A stretch of 64,000 nucleotides of DNA from Cyclobacterium lianum (GTDB lineage Bacteria; Bacteroidota; Bacteroidia; Cytophagales; Cyclobacteriaceae): assembly GCF_900143075.1 (NCBI RefSeq), contig NZ_FRCY01000005.1, positions 62,001 through 126,000 of the forward strand, written 5' to 3'. The position numbers and the translations under genes are program-made. Shown here one piece after another: positions 16,279 through 24,769 of this stretch (the stretch's first letter is position 1; the number at the start of each line of letters is the position of its first letter). The notes beneath the pieces were generated by a model, which worked only from the letters and a program-made list of their open reading frames with translations, made no database searches and was not told the origin of the DNA.

Positions 16279-18714
16279 ATGATAAAAAACCATTTCAAAA
16301 TTGCGCTTCGAAACCTGCTTCGGGACAAAACCTTCACTGCAATCAATATATCGGGGCTGGCCATTGGGATGGCCTCCTGCCTGCTGATCCTACTTTCAAT
16401 AATCAGCGAGCTGGGTTACGACAGTTTCCATGACAAGGCAGACAGCATAGTCCGGGTAGTCTTTCGTGGATCCATACAGGGGGGAACAATGAATGAAGCG
16501 CATGTCATGCCTCCGGTAGCAGCTGCCCTGAAGGCAGATTATCCTGAGGTAGAGCAAGCCACCCGTATCCGGAAAATGGGAAATCCCAAAGTCATTTACC
16601 AGAACAGCACTTTCCGAAACAAACCTGCTGCCTTTGCAGATGCCAATTTTTTTCAGGTGTTTACCTTTCCCTTGATCCAGGGGGATCCGGCTCAGGCTTT
16701 GAAAAACCCACAGACCATCGTCATTTCTGCATCTACCGCACAAACCTATTTTAAGGGGGAGAACCCAATAGGAAAAGAGCTGTTGATCGGGGATGACAGG
16801 GATCTGTTCACCGTTACGGGCGTCATGGCAGATATGCCGGCCAATTCCCATTTTCATTTTGAACTTTTGGCTTCCATGGCGAGCTTCCCGCCAGCCAAAA
16901 ACCCATCCTGGATGGTTTCAGAATTTTATACCTACCTATTGCTTCAACCAGGCACTGATTACAACAAGCTGGAAGCTAAGCTTCCCCGGGTAGCCGAAAA
17001 ATACATGGGCCCGCAGTTGGAGGAAGCCATGGGAATCAGTTACAACCAATTTATGGAAGACGGGAACAATATCGGGATCTTCCTTCAGCCACTCACCTCT
17101 ATTCATCTGCATTCTGACTTGATGGGCGAACTGCGACCGGGTGGGGATATCAGGTATATCTACATTTCCGGAGCCATTGCCCTTTTTATGATCCTGATTG
17201 CCAGCATCAATTTCATCAATCTTTCCACAGCAAGTGCCGGCAAAAGGGTAAGGGAAGTGGGTGTTCGAAAAGTACTTGGCTCAGAAAAACAGCAACTCAT
17301 AGGACAATTTCTGGCGGAGTATACCTTGTTGAGCCTTTTCGCACTATTAATTGCCCTGACATTGGTAAAATTATCCCTGCCCGTATTTAATAGCCTTGCA
17401 GGAAAAAATATAGACATTCAGTATTTTTCCAACCTATGGACTGTACCCGCCCTGCTTTTATTTGGGCTGATGATAGGGATACTTGCCGGCATATATCCGG
17501 CATTTTTCCTGTCTACTTTCAGGCCTGTTTCCATATTAAAAGGATCCTTTTTCCCGGTCTCAGGCAGCAAGGGCAAAAGGTCCTTTAGTTTGCGCAGCGG
17601 ATTGGTCATTTTCCAGTTTGCCGTATCAGTTATACTGATTACAGGCACAATCGTGGTTTACAAACAACTGGAGTTTATCCAAAATAAAAACCTCGGTTAC
17701 AACAAAGATCAGGTTTTGATTTTTCCGGATGCCCGATACCTGGGAAACAATATTGAAGCATTCCGGCAACAGTTGCTTCAGGACTCAAGAGTCGCAAACG
17801 TAAGTATTTCCGGATACCTGCCTTCCGGACCATCGTTAAATAATAATTTCTTTTTGTATCCGGATGGCGATGTACGCAGGCAGATTAAGACCCTGAGGTA
17901 TGATGTAGATGCCGATTACATCCCCACCCTGGGCATGGAATTGGAGGCAGGTAGAAATTTTTCGGAAGTATTTGGATCTGAGCAAAGCTCCATTATTCTG
18001 AATGAGACTGCGGCCCGGGCACTGAATTGGGAGGAGGGTGCTCTGGGCAAGACCCTTTCCCACCAGGACAATGAGGGAAAGCAAACAAATTACCATGTCA
18101 TTGGCATCGTGAAAGACTTCCATTTCAGGTCCCTGCATGAACGCATCTTTCCCCTTGTCATGGTGAAAGCTGACGGCGATGGAGCTGTGATCGCCAGAAT
18201 CAACACCGATGAGGCAGGAAGCTTACTGGATGACATTAAATTGAAATGGAATACACTCGCTGCGGAGGAGCCCTTTGCGTACTCATTTTTGGACGATCGG
18301 TATCGCCAAACCTATCAGGCAGAACGAAGGATGGGATACATCCTGATGGTATTTTCAGGCTTAACCATTTTTATTGCCTGTTTGGGCTTATTTGGGCTGG
18401 CGATGTTTACCGCAAGACAGCGCAATAAAGAAATTGGCATCCGAAAGGTGCTTGGTGCGAATGTATCTACCATCGTGAGCATGCTTTCCCGGGAGTATAT
18501 AAAGTTGGTGCTTTTGTCAGCCTTCATTGCCTTCCCAATTTCCTGGTGGTTGATGAACCAATGGCTGGAAGGCTTTGCCTACCGGATAGCTATTTCTATT
18601 TGGACCTATTTGGTTGCAGGAGGATTGGTGTTTCTGGTGGCCTGGTTGGCCGTTGGCAAGGAAGCCATTAAGGCTGCTTTAGCGAATCCAGTGAAATCTT
18701 TGCGTAGTGAATAG
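16279..18714 (+). CDS. MacB/FtsX-family ABC transporter permease C
   Basis: 811-residue permease, third of the set. It shows MIKNHFKIALRNLLRDK at the start, an FtsX block after ~residue 285 (KRVREVGVRKVLGS), a second periplasmic domain, and a final block with RNKEIGIRKVLGAN ending NPVKSLRSE. In-frame TTG codons precede the ATG, but the ATG matches the family start. It is preceded by a long leader and the regulon promoter. Like A and B it lacks a linked ATPase. It sits closest to the HlyD-ATPase operon and GIN-domain gene of the same regulon. Confidence 0.9.
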   Translation: MIKNHFKIALRNLLRDKTFTAINISGLAIGMASCLLILLSIISELGYDSFHDKADSIVRVVFRGSIQGGTMNEAHVMPPVAAALKADYPEVEQATRIRKMGNPKVIYQNSTFRNKPAAFADANFFQVFTFPLIQGDPAQALKNPQTIVISASTAQTYFKGENPIGKELLIGDDRDLFTVTGVMADMPANSHFHFELLASMASFPPAKNPSWMVSEFYTYLLLQPGTDYNKLEAKLPRVAEKYMGPQLEEAMGISYNQFMEDGNNIGIFLQPLTSIHLHSDLMGELRPGGDIRYIYISGAIALFMILIASINFINLSTASAGKRVREVGVRKVLGSEKQQLIGQFLAEYTLLSLFALLIALTLVKLSLPVFNSLAGKNIDIQYFSNLWTVPALLLFGLMIGILAGIYPAFFLSTFRPVSILKGSFFPVSGSKGKRSFSLRSGLVIFQFAVSVILITGTIVVYKQLEFIQNKNLGYNKDQVLIFPDARYLGNNIEAFRQQLLQDSRVANVSISGYLPSGPSLNNNFFLYPDGDVRRQIKTLRYDVDADYIPTLGMELEAGRNFSEVFGSEQSSIILNETAARALNWEEGALGKTLSHQDNEGKQTNYHVIGIVKDFHFRSLHERIFPLVMVKADGDGAVIARINTDEAGSLLDDIKLKWNTLAAEEPFAYSFLDDRYRQTYQAERRMGYILMVFSGLTIFIACLGLFGLAMFTARQRNKEIGIRKVLGANVSTIVSMLSREYIKLVLLSAFIAFPISWWLMNQWLEGFAYRIAISIWTYLVAGGLVFLVAWLAVGKEAIKAALANPVKSLRSE

Positions 18715-18828
18715 GAGAAGTGGTTTGACCGGAATGATTAAGGATATTATTAGCCTCGGTTGATTTTCCGGCCTTGCCGCTCAGGACCCACGAAATTCTA
18801 TCTCAACAACAATGACCAAGGCAAATGG

Positions 18829-19467
18829 TCAATCGATTTCGACACTGAATTTGTTTTGCGTATTGTACTTTTCTGGTTTCCCCATCGACACCATCCAACG
18901 GTCATAGGCCGCCTTTTTCAGCCATTGTACCAGATTTTGTTTCTGTAGGTGCGCAGCTTTTGCGGCTTCTGAAGCCAATTTTGAAGCTGTTTCATAATCT
19001 TTGCTATTATCGCTGTGGTGAAATATAAATGCTGCATAAAACTTTTCAATTGGCTCCAGATTTTTATTCCGCTCATAAATTCCTTTAACCTGGTTTAACC
19101 TTGATTGATCCCTGTCTTCCAATCTACTTAAAAATGGGATATAGGATTTCAAATATTTTCTATCCCCCTGATCCGTAACATAGGTATTTTCCAATTGCTC
19201 ACTTTCAGTACCCAAAGGTAGGGTAGCATCTTCATACGGCCTGAATAACGATGCAAGCACTCCAATAAAACAAATACCCATTAACCGCAGTGGTATTTGA
19301 ATCCAAATACCCTTTACCTTTCTGAAGAAAGTGATTATCCAAAAAAAAAATAAAATCAAAGTTGCCCCAATGCTTAAAAACAGCCATACAAATTCCAATC
19401 CTGCAACTTTAAAGGAAATAAAAATCACTGAAATAGCGATCGCTAAAATAAATATGTTTTTTTTCAT
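18829..19467 (-). CDS. Hypothetical membrane-anchored protein, cotranscribed with GIN-domain gene
   Basis: 212 residues. Three hydrophobic segments lie in the first ~85 residues (about 4-22, 27-48 and 55-75), followed by a soluble helical domain with alternating charges and SKLASEAAKAAH-type helices, perhaps a TPR-like fold. I do not recognise a family. It starts 7 bases after the GIN-domain gene and so should share its -24/-12 promoter. The upstream in-frame codons to 19551 lie inside the GIN gene, so I use the ATG at 19467, which begins a typical MKKNIFILAIAI membrane segment. Confidence 0.6.
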   Translation of the reverse strand: MKKNIFILAIAISVIFISFKVAGLEFVWLFLSIGATLILFFFWIITFFRKVKGIWIQIPLRLMGICFIGVLASLFRPYEDATLPLGTESEQLENTYVTDQGDRKYLKSYIPFLSRLEDRDQSRLNQVKGIYERNKNLEPIEKFYAAFIFHHSDNSKDYETASKLASEAAKAAHLQKQNLVQWLKKAAYDRWMVSMGKPEKYNTQNKFSVEID

Positions 19468-19474
19468 AGAATCA

Positions 19475-20167
19475 TTATCTTTTTGCCAGGCTGCCGGAAC
19501 CAAAAAACCTGACATCATTCCGCTCTGGATTTCCCCTGTAGAATACATCACCGGAACCCGAGCCCCTTACAGACAAAAAGCGACTAACGCCTATTGCCGT
19601 ATCACCGGAACCTGATGTTCGAATGGAAGCGTCCTGCGCCAATAAGTCCAAACCCTCAAAGTCCCCGGATCCTGATTGCCTTATTTCTATCCCATCTACT
19701 TCACCCTCAAGGACTTCCATGTCACCAGACCCACTCAGGGTTACATTCAGGCTTCGGGCTTGAAGACTACTGAAACTGGCATCACCAGATCCCGATACGG
19801 TGATATCCAGATCATCAGCCACAATAGCAGATAGACTTTTTAAATCTCCCGACCCGCTGTTTTTAATGGCTTCCAGTTCGGTGAATGTAATGTATACCCT
19901 GAGGTTGATATTTCTGTAATTTCCTTTTTCGAGATAAACCTGAAACGTCTGGTCTTTTACTTCTGTTTTTACTCTTCTGAGATCCAGGTTTCGGGATTCC
20001 AGCCTTACCCCAGGCTGATCCCCTTTTTGAATTACCACATCCCAACTTCCTCCTGTGGAAAGCTTTTTGAAATGATCCAGATTTCTGGTCTCTACATTTT
20101 GAGCCATAACCTGCAAACTGAGAAGGGCAATAAAAACCGATAATAAAGGAATCCGAATTGCTTTCAT
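19475..20167 (-). CDS. GIN-domain (DUF2807) periplasmic protein
   Basis: 230 residues with a signal peptide ending LQVMAQ and a head-GIN-domain beta-helix. Its turns repeat SGSGD at regular ~18-25-residue spacing (at least six copies between residues 105 and 215). DUF2807 proteins are envelope proteins of unknown biochemical role, often next to stress-response regulators. It is first gene of a two-gene operon and is driven by the regulon promoter 33 bases upstream, so it is plausibly induced with the ABC exporter parts. Confidence 0.85.
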   Translation of the reverse strand: MKAIRIPLLSVFIALLSLQVMAQNVETRNLDHFKKLSTGGSWDVVIQKGDQPGVRLESRNLDLRRVKTEVKDQTFQVYLEKGNYRNINLRVYITFTELEAIKNSGSGDLKSLSAIVADDLDITVSGSGDASFSSLQARSLNVTLSGSGDMEVLEGEVDGIEIRQSGSGDFEGLDLLAQDASIRTSGSGDTAIGVSRFLSVRGSGSGDVFYRGNPERNDVRFFGSGSLAKR

Positions 20168-20200
20168 GGTACTTCAACTTTTTGGTCTGAAAAGCATTTT

Positions 20201-20215
20201 ACCAAAAAAGTGCCA
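20201..20215 (-). promoter_or_regulatory. -24/-12 (sigma-54-like) promoter of GIN operon
   Basis: Reading on the minus strand, TGGCACTTTTTTGGT has a perfect TGGCAC -24 element and TGG at the -12 position. It is 33 bases before the GIN start codon. Confidence 0.65.
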
Positions 20216-20285
20216 ATCAAAAAACACTGATAGGGGCCGTCTGAACAAGGTTTAAAGATTCCCCTGTTCGGATCACTACAGTGAA

Positions 20286-20301
20286 TGTCCGGTTACGAAC
20301 A
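20286..20301. promoter_or_regulatory. Palindromic enhancer-like site upstream of GIN operon
   Basis: TGTCCGGTTACGAACA fits the palindrome consensus and lies 70 bp from the -24 element. A possible extra half-site (TGTTCGGATC) lies at 20265. Confidence 0.65.
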
Positions 20302-20467
20302 TAGATTGATCCGCTGTGAACCTATTCGGTGAAAAGGTTGTCAATAGAACTTCAACTTATACATTCAATCCGCTAAAAATTAACGGGTTAGGGCATAATC
20401 TTTGTTACCTTTTACGGTGAACGAAAGCCAAATTGGTTTTCAATTGTACCAAAAAAACCTTAATGCT

Positions 20468-20671
20468 ATGGGAATTGTAAAAATCATAGAAGTCATTGCC
20501 AGCTCTGACAAGAGTTTTGACGATGCTGTTCAGAATGCGCTTAAGGATGCGTCCAAGTCGGTAAAAAACATCCGGTCAATCTACGTCAAACATTTCAATG
20601 CCAATGTAGAAAACAACAAAATTGTTTCTTATGGCGTAAATGCCAAAGTCTCCTTTGAGGTTAACGCCTAA
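20468..20671 (+). CDS. Dodecin-family protein
   Basis: 67-residue dodecin-like protein: MGIVKIIEVIASSDKSFDDAVQNALKDASK gives the beta-alpha start, then NIRSIYVKHF and KIVSYGVNAKVSFEV the two strands. Dodecins assemble as hollow dodecamers storing flavins. The flavin-stacking Trp of characterised dodecins (W36, in an LRWFEV context) corresponds to Ser here, and the flavin-contacting Gln (in EYQVKLKV) corresponds to Gly. Flavin binding is therefore doubtful, and a non-flavin (for example calcium-binding type) dodecin is more likely. The ATG at 20468 is chosen over in-frame upstream codons because it matches the family start. It is followed directly by a strong terminator. Confidence 0.8.
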   Translation: MGIVKIIEVIASSDKSFDDAVQNALKDASKSVKNIRSIYVKHFNANVENNKIVSYGVNAKVSFEVNA

Positions 20672-20682
20672 TGAACCCAAAA

Positions 20683-20724
20683 TACCAAAGAGGTTACCGT
20701 GATGTCCTCTTTGGTACTTTTTAT
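20683..20724 (+). terminator. Rho-independent terminator after dodecin gene
   Basis: An 11-bp perfect stem (TACCAAAGAGG / CCTCTTTGGTA) with a 12-base loop is followed by CTTTTTATT. It starts 12 bases after the stop codon. Confidence 0.85.
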
Positions 20725-20952
20725 TCTGTTTTTAAAGTATCGACCACCTTTATTCTGGCAACATTCAGTACCCGAAAGGTTACCTTAAGGTATGCAACGG
20801 AAAGGATTACGACTGCAGATACCTGGGCAAACCACCATTTAAAATCCATGCTTTACGCACATCCGGATAACGATACTTTCATCAGCCAACATGCAACACT
20901 CCTGTTACCAATTTTGAAATGGTTTTTAACATGAACTCCTTTAGGAGACAAG

Positions 20953-21651
20953 CTAAATATGAAACTGTTCCCGAATATTTTCAGTCACCACTTTACCATC
21001 AAATAAATTGATGATCCGGTGGGCGTAATTGGCATCATGGGGGGAGTGGGTCACCATGACGATGGTGGTTCCTTCGTTGTTCAATTCCTCCAAAAGCCGC
21101 ATGACTTCCTCCCCGTTTGCCGAGTCCAGGTTGCCTGTAGGCTCATCGGCCAGGATTACTGCCGGCTTGGCCACGATGGCACGGGCAATGGCCACCCTTT
21201 GCTGCTGACCACCGGATAGCTGTTGGGGAAAATGGTTTTTCCGATGCATGATATTCATGCGGTCCAAAACTTCCTCTACTTTTCTTTTTCGCTCATCCGA
21301 TGGGATTTTTAAGTACAAAAGTGGAAGTTCCACATTTTCAAAGCAAGTCAATTCGTCGATCAGGTTAAAACTCTGGAACACAAATCCAATATTTCCCTTC
21401 CTGAGCTGAGACCGCTGCCGCTCCGAATATTTGCCGACTTCATTGTCCAAAAAGTAATATTCCCCGTCATCTGGATTGTCCAACAGGCCTATGATATTCA
21501 ACAGGGTGGATTTACCACATCCGGAGGGGCCCATGATGGCGACAAACTCGCCTTTTTGGATTTCAATCTGTATGTCATCCAGGGCAGTAGTTTCTACCTC
21601 CTCTGTGGTATACCGCTTTTTCAATCGATTGGTTTTGATGATGTGTTGCAT
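20953..21651 (-). CDS. ABC exporter ATPase (MacB/LolD type)
   Basis: 232-residue ATP-binding subunit. Walker A is GPSGCGKST (residues ~40-48), the Q-loop is FVFQSFNL, the signature is [14 protein letters not shown], Walker B is [13 protein letters not shown], and the H-loop is MVTHSPHD. The family powers MacB/FtsX permeases. It lies 80 bases downstream of the HlyD-type adaptor gene on the same strand and probably forms an operon with it. With no permease in the operon, it likely serves the dispersed permeases A-C under the same regulon. Confidence 0.92.
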   Translation of the reverse strand: MQHIIKTNRLKKRYTTEEVETTALDDIQIEIQKGEFVAIMGPSGCGKSTLLNIIGLLDNPDDGEYYFLDNEVGKYSERQRSQLRKGNIGFVFQSFNLIDELTCFENVELPLLYLKIPSDERKRKVEEVLDRMNIMHRKNHFPQQLSGGQQQRVAIARAIVAKPAVILADEPTGNLDSANGEEVMRLLEELNNEGTTIVMVTHSPHDANYAHRIINLFDGKVVTENIREQFHI

Positions 21652-21731
21652 GGTATCAGTATGTATATGGTATCTTATTGTAATGTCCTTCCGGCGCCGG
21701 TAAGCATGTCATGTATCCGCTCCCGGTAATA

Positions 21732-22985
21732 TCAGTGGCTCAGGTTGAGTACTTCATTTTTTCCGAAGTTTTCATATCCGCTAACGATCACTTTTTCTCC
21801 TGCCGACAAACCTTCAATCACCTCATAGTATTCTGGGTTCTTACGTCCAAGGCGAATATTTCTTTTTTCTGCCTTCCCGCTGTTCTCAGCGACCACAAAT
21901 ACCCAGTTGCCACCGCTATCTTTATAAAATCCTCCCACTGGCAACAGCGTGGCCTGCTCGCTTTCACCGAGTTCGAGCCGGATTCGGACCGTTTGTCCCC
22001 GACGTATCCCGGAGGGGGCTTCACCTGAAAATGCCATATCTACTTCAAACCTTCCTCCGGTCACATTGGGATAGATTTTGGCAATTTCCAATACGTAACT
22101 TTCACCTGAAAAATCAAAGGCACCCTTTAATCCGGTGTACACTCTCGGTAAATACAATTCATCCACCGGTACGCGAACTTTAAATTTGTCGATGACATCA
22201 ATCTGGCCGTAGCGTTCACCTGCATTGATAGACTGACCTACTTCGATCTCCTCCGTTGTCAACTGCCCTGAGATAGGAGCCCTGACTACCAGATTATCGA
22301 GGATTTGCCCCACTCCATCCAGCGATTGATTCATCCTTGCTTCCGATTCTTTCAACTGCCTCTTCTGAATGATTCGGGCGATGGAGTCATTCCGGTACGA
22401 TTCGTAGGTCAGCCTTTGTCTTTTCAGGTTGTATTCATATTCCTCTTTTACCTCTTCGAGTTCCCTGTCTGAGACAAGTTTTTTCTCATGCAATTGCCTG
22501 AATCTTTCATACTGGGGTTTTAAGAGGCTGATCCTATAGTCGATTTCCGCAAGCTGTGCCTGCTGGCTCAAGTCATTCTGATCCAGCAGCAGACGGGTTT
22601 GCCTGAGGTTATTGATTTGAAAATAGAGGTCAGTTTCTCTATTCATGACATCCAGTTGCAGGTTAGAATTGGTCAACTTCAATAACGTATCCCCTTTCTC
22701 CACCATGGAGCCTGACTCCCGGATGATCTCCTGGATATTCCCCCGCTCTATGGCATCCAGATAGAACACCTCTCCCGGCTCAATCGTACCGCTTACTGGA
22801 ATATAGTCGGTAAATTCACCTGTCTTTACTGTAGCAATAGTGATGCGATCCCGGTCCACATTCATGCTGGACCGGCTATCTGCAAAGATCAACCGGTAAA
22901 TCACGAAAGCCAGCAAGAGGCTTCCGGTAGCCAGCAGGCCAATCAGACGGGGGGTCCATTTTTTCTTCTCTAGCTTTCTGTCCAT
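21732..22985 (-). CDS. HlyD/MacA-type periplasmic adaptor protein
   Basis: 417-residue membrane-fusion protein. An N-terminal TM anchor (residues ~12-32) precedes a biotinyl-lipoyl half-motif, a long alpha-helical hairpin (residues ~85-215), the second lipoyl half (VVRAPISGQLTTEEIEVGQ), a beta-barrel and a C-terminal membrane-proximal domain (LRLGRKNPEYYEVIEGLSAGEKVIVSG, shown here only in part by its character). It bridges inner-membrane permease and TolC. An ATG at 22997 is in frame, but the promoter lies only 22 bases above it, so the ATG at 22985 (MDRKLEKKKW) is preferred. It is first gene of an operon with the ATPase. Confidence 0.88.
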   Translation of the reverse strand: MDRKLEKKKWTPRLIGLLATGSLLLAFVIYRLIFADSRSSMNVDRDRITIATVKTGEFTDYIPVSGTIEPGEVFYLDAIERGNIQEIIRESGSMVEKGDTLLKLTNSNLQLDVMNRETDLYFQINNLRQTRLLLDQNDLSQQAQLAEIDYRISLLKPQYERFRQLHEKKLVSDRELEEVKEEYEYNLKRQRLTYESYRNDSIARIIQKRQLKESEARMNQSLDGVGQILDNLVVRAPISGQLTTEEIEVGQSINAGERYGQIDVIDKFKVRVPVDELYLPRVYTGLKGAFDFSGESYVLEIAKIYPNVTGGRFEVDMAFSGEAPSGIRRGQTVRIRLELGESEQATLLPVGGFYKDSGGNWVFVVAENSGKAEKRNIRLGRKNPEYYEVIEGLSAGEKVIVSGYENFGKNEVLNLSH

Positions 22986-23019
22986 TTTCCGGAGCATTAT
23001 TTTGTGTCTCTATCCAATT

Positions 23020-23035
23020 GCCAATTTGCATGCCA
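23020..23035 (-). promoter_or_regulatory. -24/-12 (sigma-54-like) promoter of HlyD-ATPase operon
   Basis: On the minus strand, TGGCATGCAAATTGGC gives TGGCAT and TTGG at sigma-54 spacing, the best -12 match of the set. Confidence 0.65.
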
Positions 23036-23107
23036 GCCCGGGAATGCCCGGAATTTCAGCCTGAAGCCCATTCATCCCTGCCAGACGCCTCATTTTTCGA
23101 ACAAAAT

Positions 23108-23123
23108 TGCCCGCCAGCGAACA
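23108..23123. promoter_or_regulatory. Palindromic enhancer-like site upstream of HlyD operon
   Basis: TGCCCGCCAGCGAACA lies 72 bp from the -24 element and is identical to the site before permease C. It sits in the divergent gap shared with the two-component genes. Confidence 0.65.
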
Positions 23124-23380
23124 AAATTGTATGGATTAAGCACAGTTTTTTTTCGCTCATGGCTATCAGGTTTTTGAAAAATAAGCTTAAATTTCCAGTA
23201 TTGACCGATTTTGGGAAAAAATCGTCCACCTGTACCATTTCGGAACATCTTTTGGCTTTCCCTAACAGTACCTGTATCTGTTTAAGATAAAACTCGAATC
23301 ACCCTGCTGAGCATGCATCGCCCAGGCATGGGGTATTTGTGTAAGGGCGAACCAACTGGAGGGAAAACGACATTAAAAAT

Positions 23381-24769
23381 ATGAAAGTAGAAAAAGCCGG
23401 TAAAATCCTGGTTGTTGATGACAACGAAGACTTGCTGAGAGCGGCAAAAATTTTCTTAAAAAGGCAATTTGGTCAGGTCGATACCGAAAGCAATCCAGGG
23501 ATGTTGCCTATCCTAATGGTCAATGAACAGTACGATGTCATTTTACTGGACATGAACTTCACCAGGGATGTCAGCAGCGGACAGGAAGGTTTTTACTGGC
23601 TGGACAGGATCCTCGAACTGGATTCCTCAGCCGTAGTGGTTTTGATCACGGCCTATGGCGACGTGAACACCGCTGTGAAAGCGATCAAAGAGGGCGCAAC
23701 AGATTTTGTCCTTAAGCCCTGGGAAAATGAGAAACTACTGGGCACCCTCAATGCTGCCCTGCAGCTCCGCCAGTCCAAATTGGAAATTTCACAGCTGCGC
23801 AACCAGCAGCAGCAACTTCTGCAGGACATGGATCAGAAGTTTAAAGACATCATCGGGCAAAGTCCTGCCATGATGAAAGTATTTGAGACCATAGAGCGGG
23901 TGGCAGGTACAGATGCCAATGTTTTGATTTTGGGGGAAAACGGTACAGGCAAGGAACTGGTAGCAAGAGCCATACACCGCAATTCCAGGCGGCACAAGGA
24001 AGCTTTTGTGGGCGTCGACCTGGGGTCTATTACCAGTTCACTCTTTGAAAGCGAGCTTTTTGGTCACAAAAAGGGTTCTTTTACCGATGCCAGGGAAGAT
24101 CGTGCAGGCAGGTTTGAGCAGGCACACAAAGGCACCCTGTTTCTGGACGAGGTCGGCAACCTGCCCCTGCCCCTGCAAGCCAAACTGCTGGCCACACTAC
24201 AAAACAGGGAGGTGACAAGGGTCGGTACGAATAGAGCCATACCCGTAAATATCCGACTGATATCGGCCACCAATATGGCCATACACAATATGGTATACGA
24301 CAATGATTTCCGGCAGGATCTCTTGTACCGCATCAATACCATAGAAATTACACTCCCACCACTTAGAGAGCGCCAGGAAGACATCATGCCACTGGCCAAT
24401 CATTTTATAGCCATTTACTCAAAAAAATACAACAAGGAAATCCGCAAAGCCGGAGAAGCACTCGTCAAAAGAATGCAGAAATACTCCTGGCCCGGAAATG
24501 TAAGGGAGCTGCAGCACAGCATAGAGCGGGCCGTTATCATGGCAAACCGCAGCGTGCTTCAACCTGAAGATCTCTTCATGCAAAAACAAGCCATGCCGGA
24601 AAGACAGGAGGAGAGCATTAACCTGGATCATTACAACATTGAGGATGTAGAAAAAATATTGATCCGGAAGGCCTTACAAAAGCACAACGGCCACATCACC
24701 CGAGCTGCAGAGGAACTGGGACTTACCAGATCCTCTCTTTACAGGAGATTGGAAAGGTATGGGCTTTAG
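23381..24769 (+). CDS. NtrC-family sigma-54-dependent response regulator
   Basis: 462 residues: a receiver domain (1-~125, phospho-acceptor D57 in VILLDMNF, acidic pocket DDN at 13-15), an AAA+ sigma-54 interaction domain (~157-385), and a Fis-type HTH (~435-462, AAEELGLTRSSLYRRL). Walker A is GENGTGKE (185-192) and Walker B is GTLFLDEVGN (251-260). The sigma-54 contact loop is GSFTDA (232-237) in place of canonical GAFTGA; it keeps the FT pair. It should activate -24/-12 promoters from distant palindromes. Six matching promoter-palindrome pairs surround it, so it is the obvious candidate activator. It overlaps the kinase gene by 11 bases. Confidence 0.93.
   Translation: MKVEKAGKILVVDDNEDLLRAAKIFLKRQFGQVDTESNPGMLPILMVNEQYDVILLDMNFTRDVSSGQEGFYWLDRILELDSSAVVVLITAYGDVNTAVKAIKEGATDFVLKPWENEKLLGTLNAALQLRQSKLEISQLRNQQQQLLQDMDQKFKDIIGQSPAMMKVFETIERVAGTDANVLILGENGTGKELVARAIHRNSRRHKEAFVGVDLGSITSSLFESELFGHKKGSFTDAREDRAGRFEQAHKGTLFLDEVGNLPLPLQAKLLATLQNREVTRVGTNRAIPVNIRLISATNMAIHNMVYDNDFRQDLLYRINTIEITLPPLRERQEDIMPLANHFIAIYSKKYNKEIRKAGEALVKRMQKYSWPGNVRELQHSIERAVIMANRSVLQPEDLFMQKQAMPERQEESINLDHYNIEDVEKILIRKALQKHNGHITRAAEELGLTRSSLYRRLERYGL

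Noticed and set aside
19540-19850. Direct repeats that could be mistaken for a repeat array
   Set aside because: They encode the regular SGSGD turns of the GIN-domain protein.
20671-20934. Open frame of 87 residues after the dodecin gene
   Set aside because: It begins on the dodecin stop and reads through a strong terminator hairpin; composition is not protein-like.
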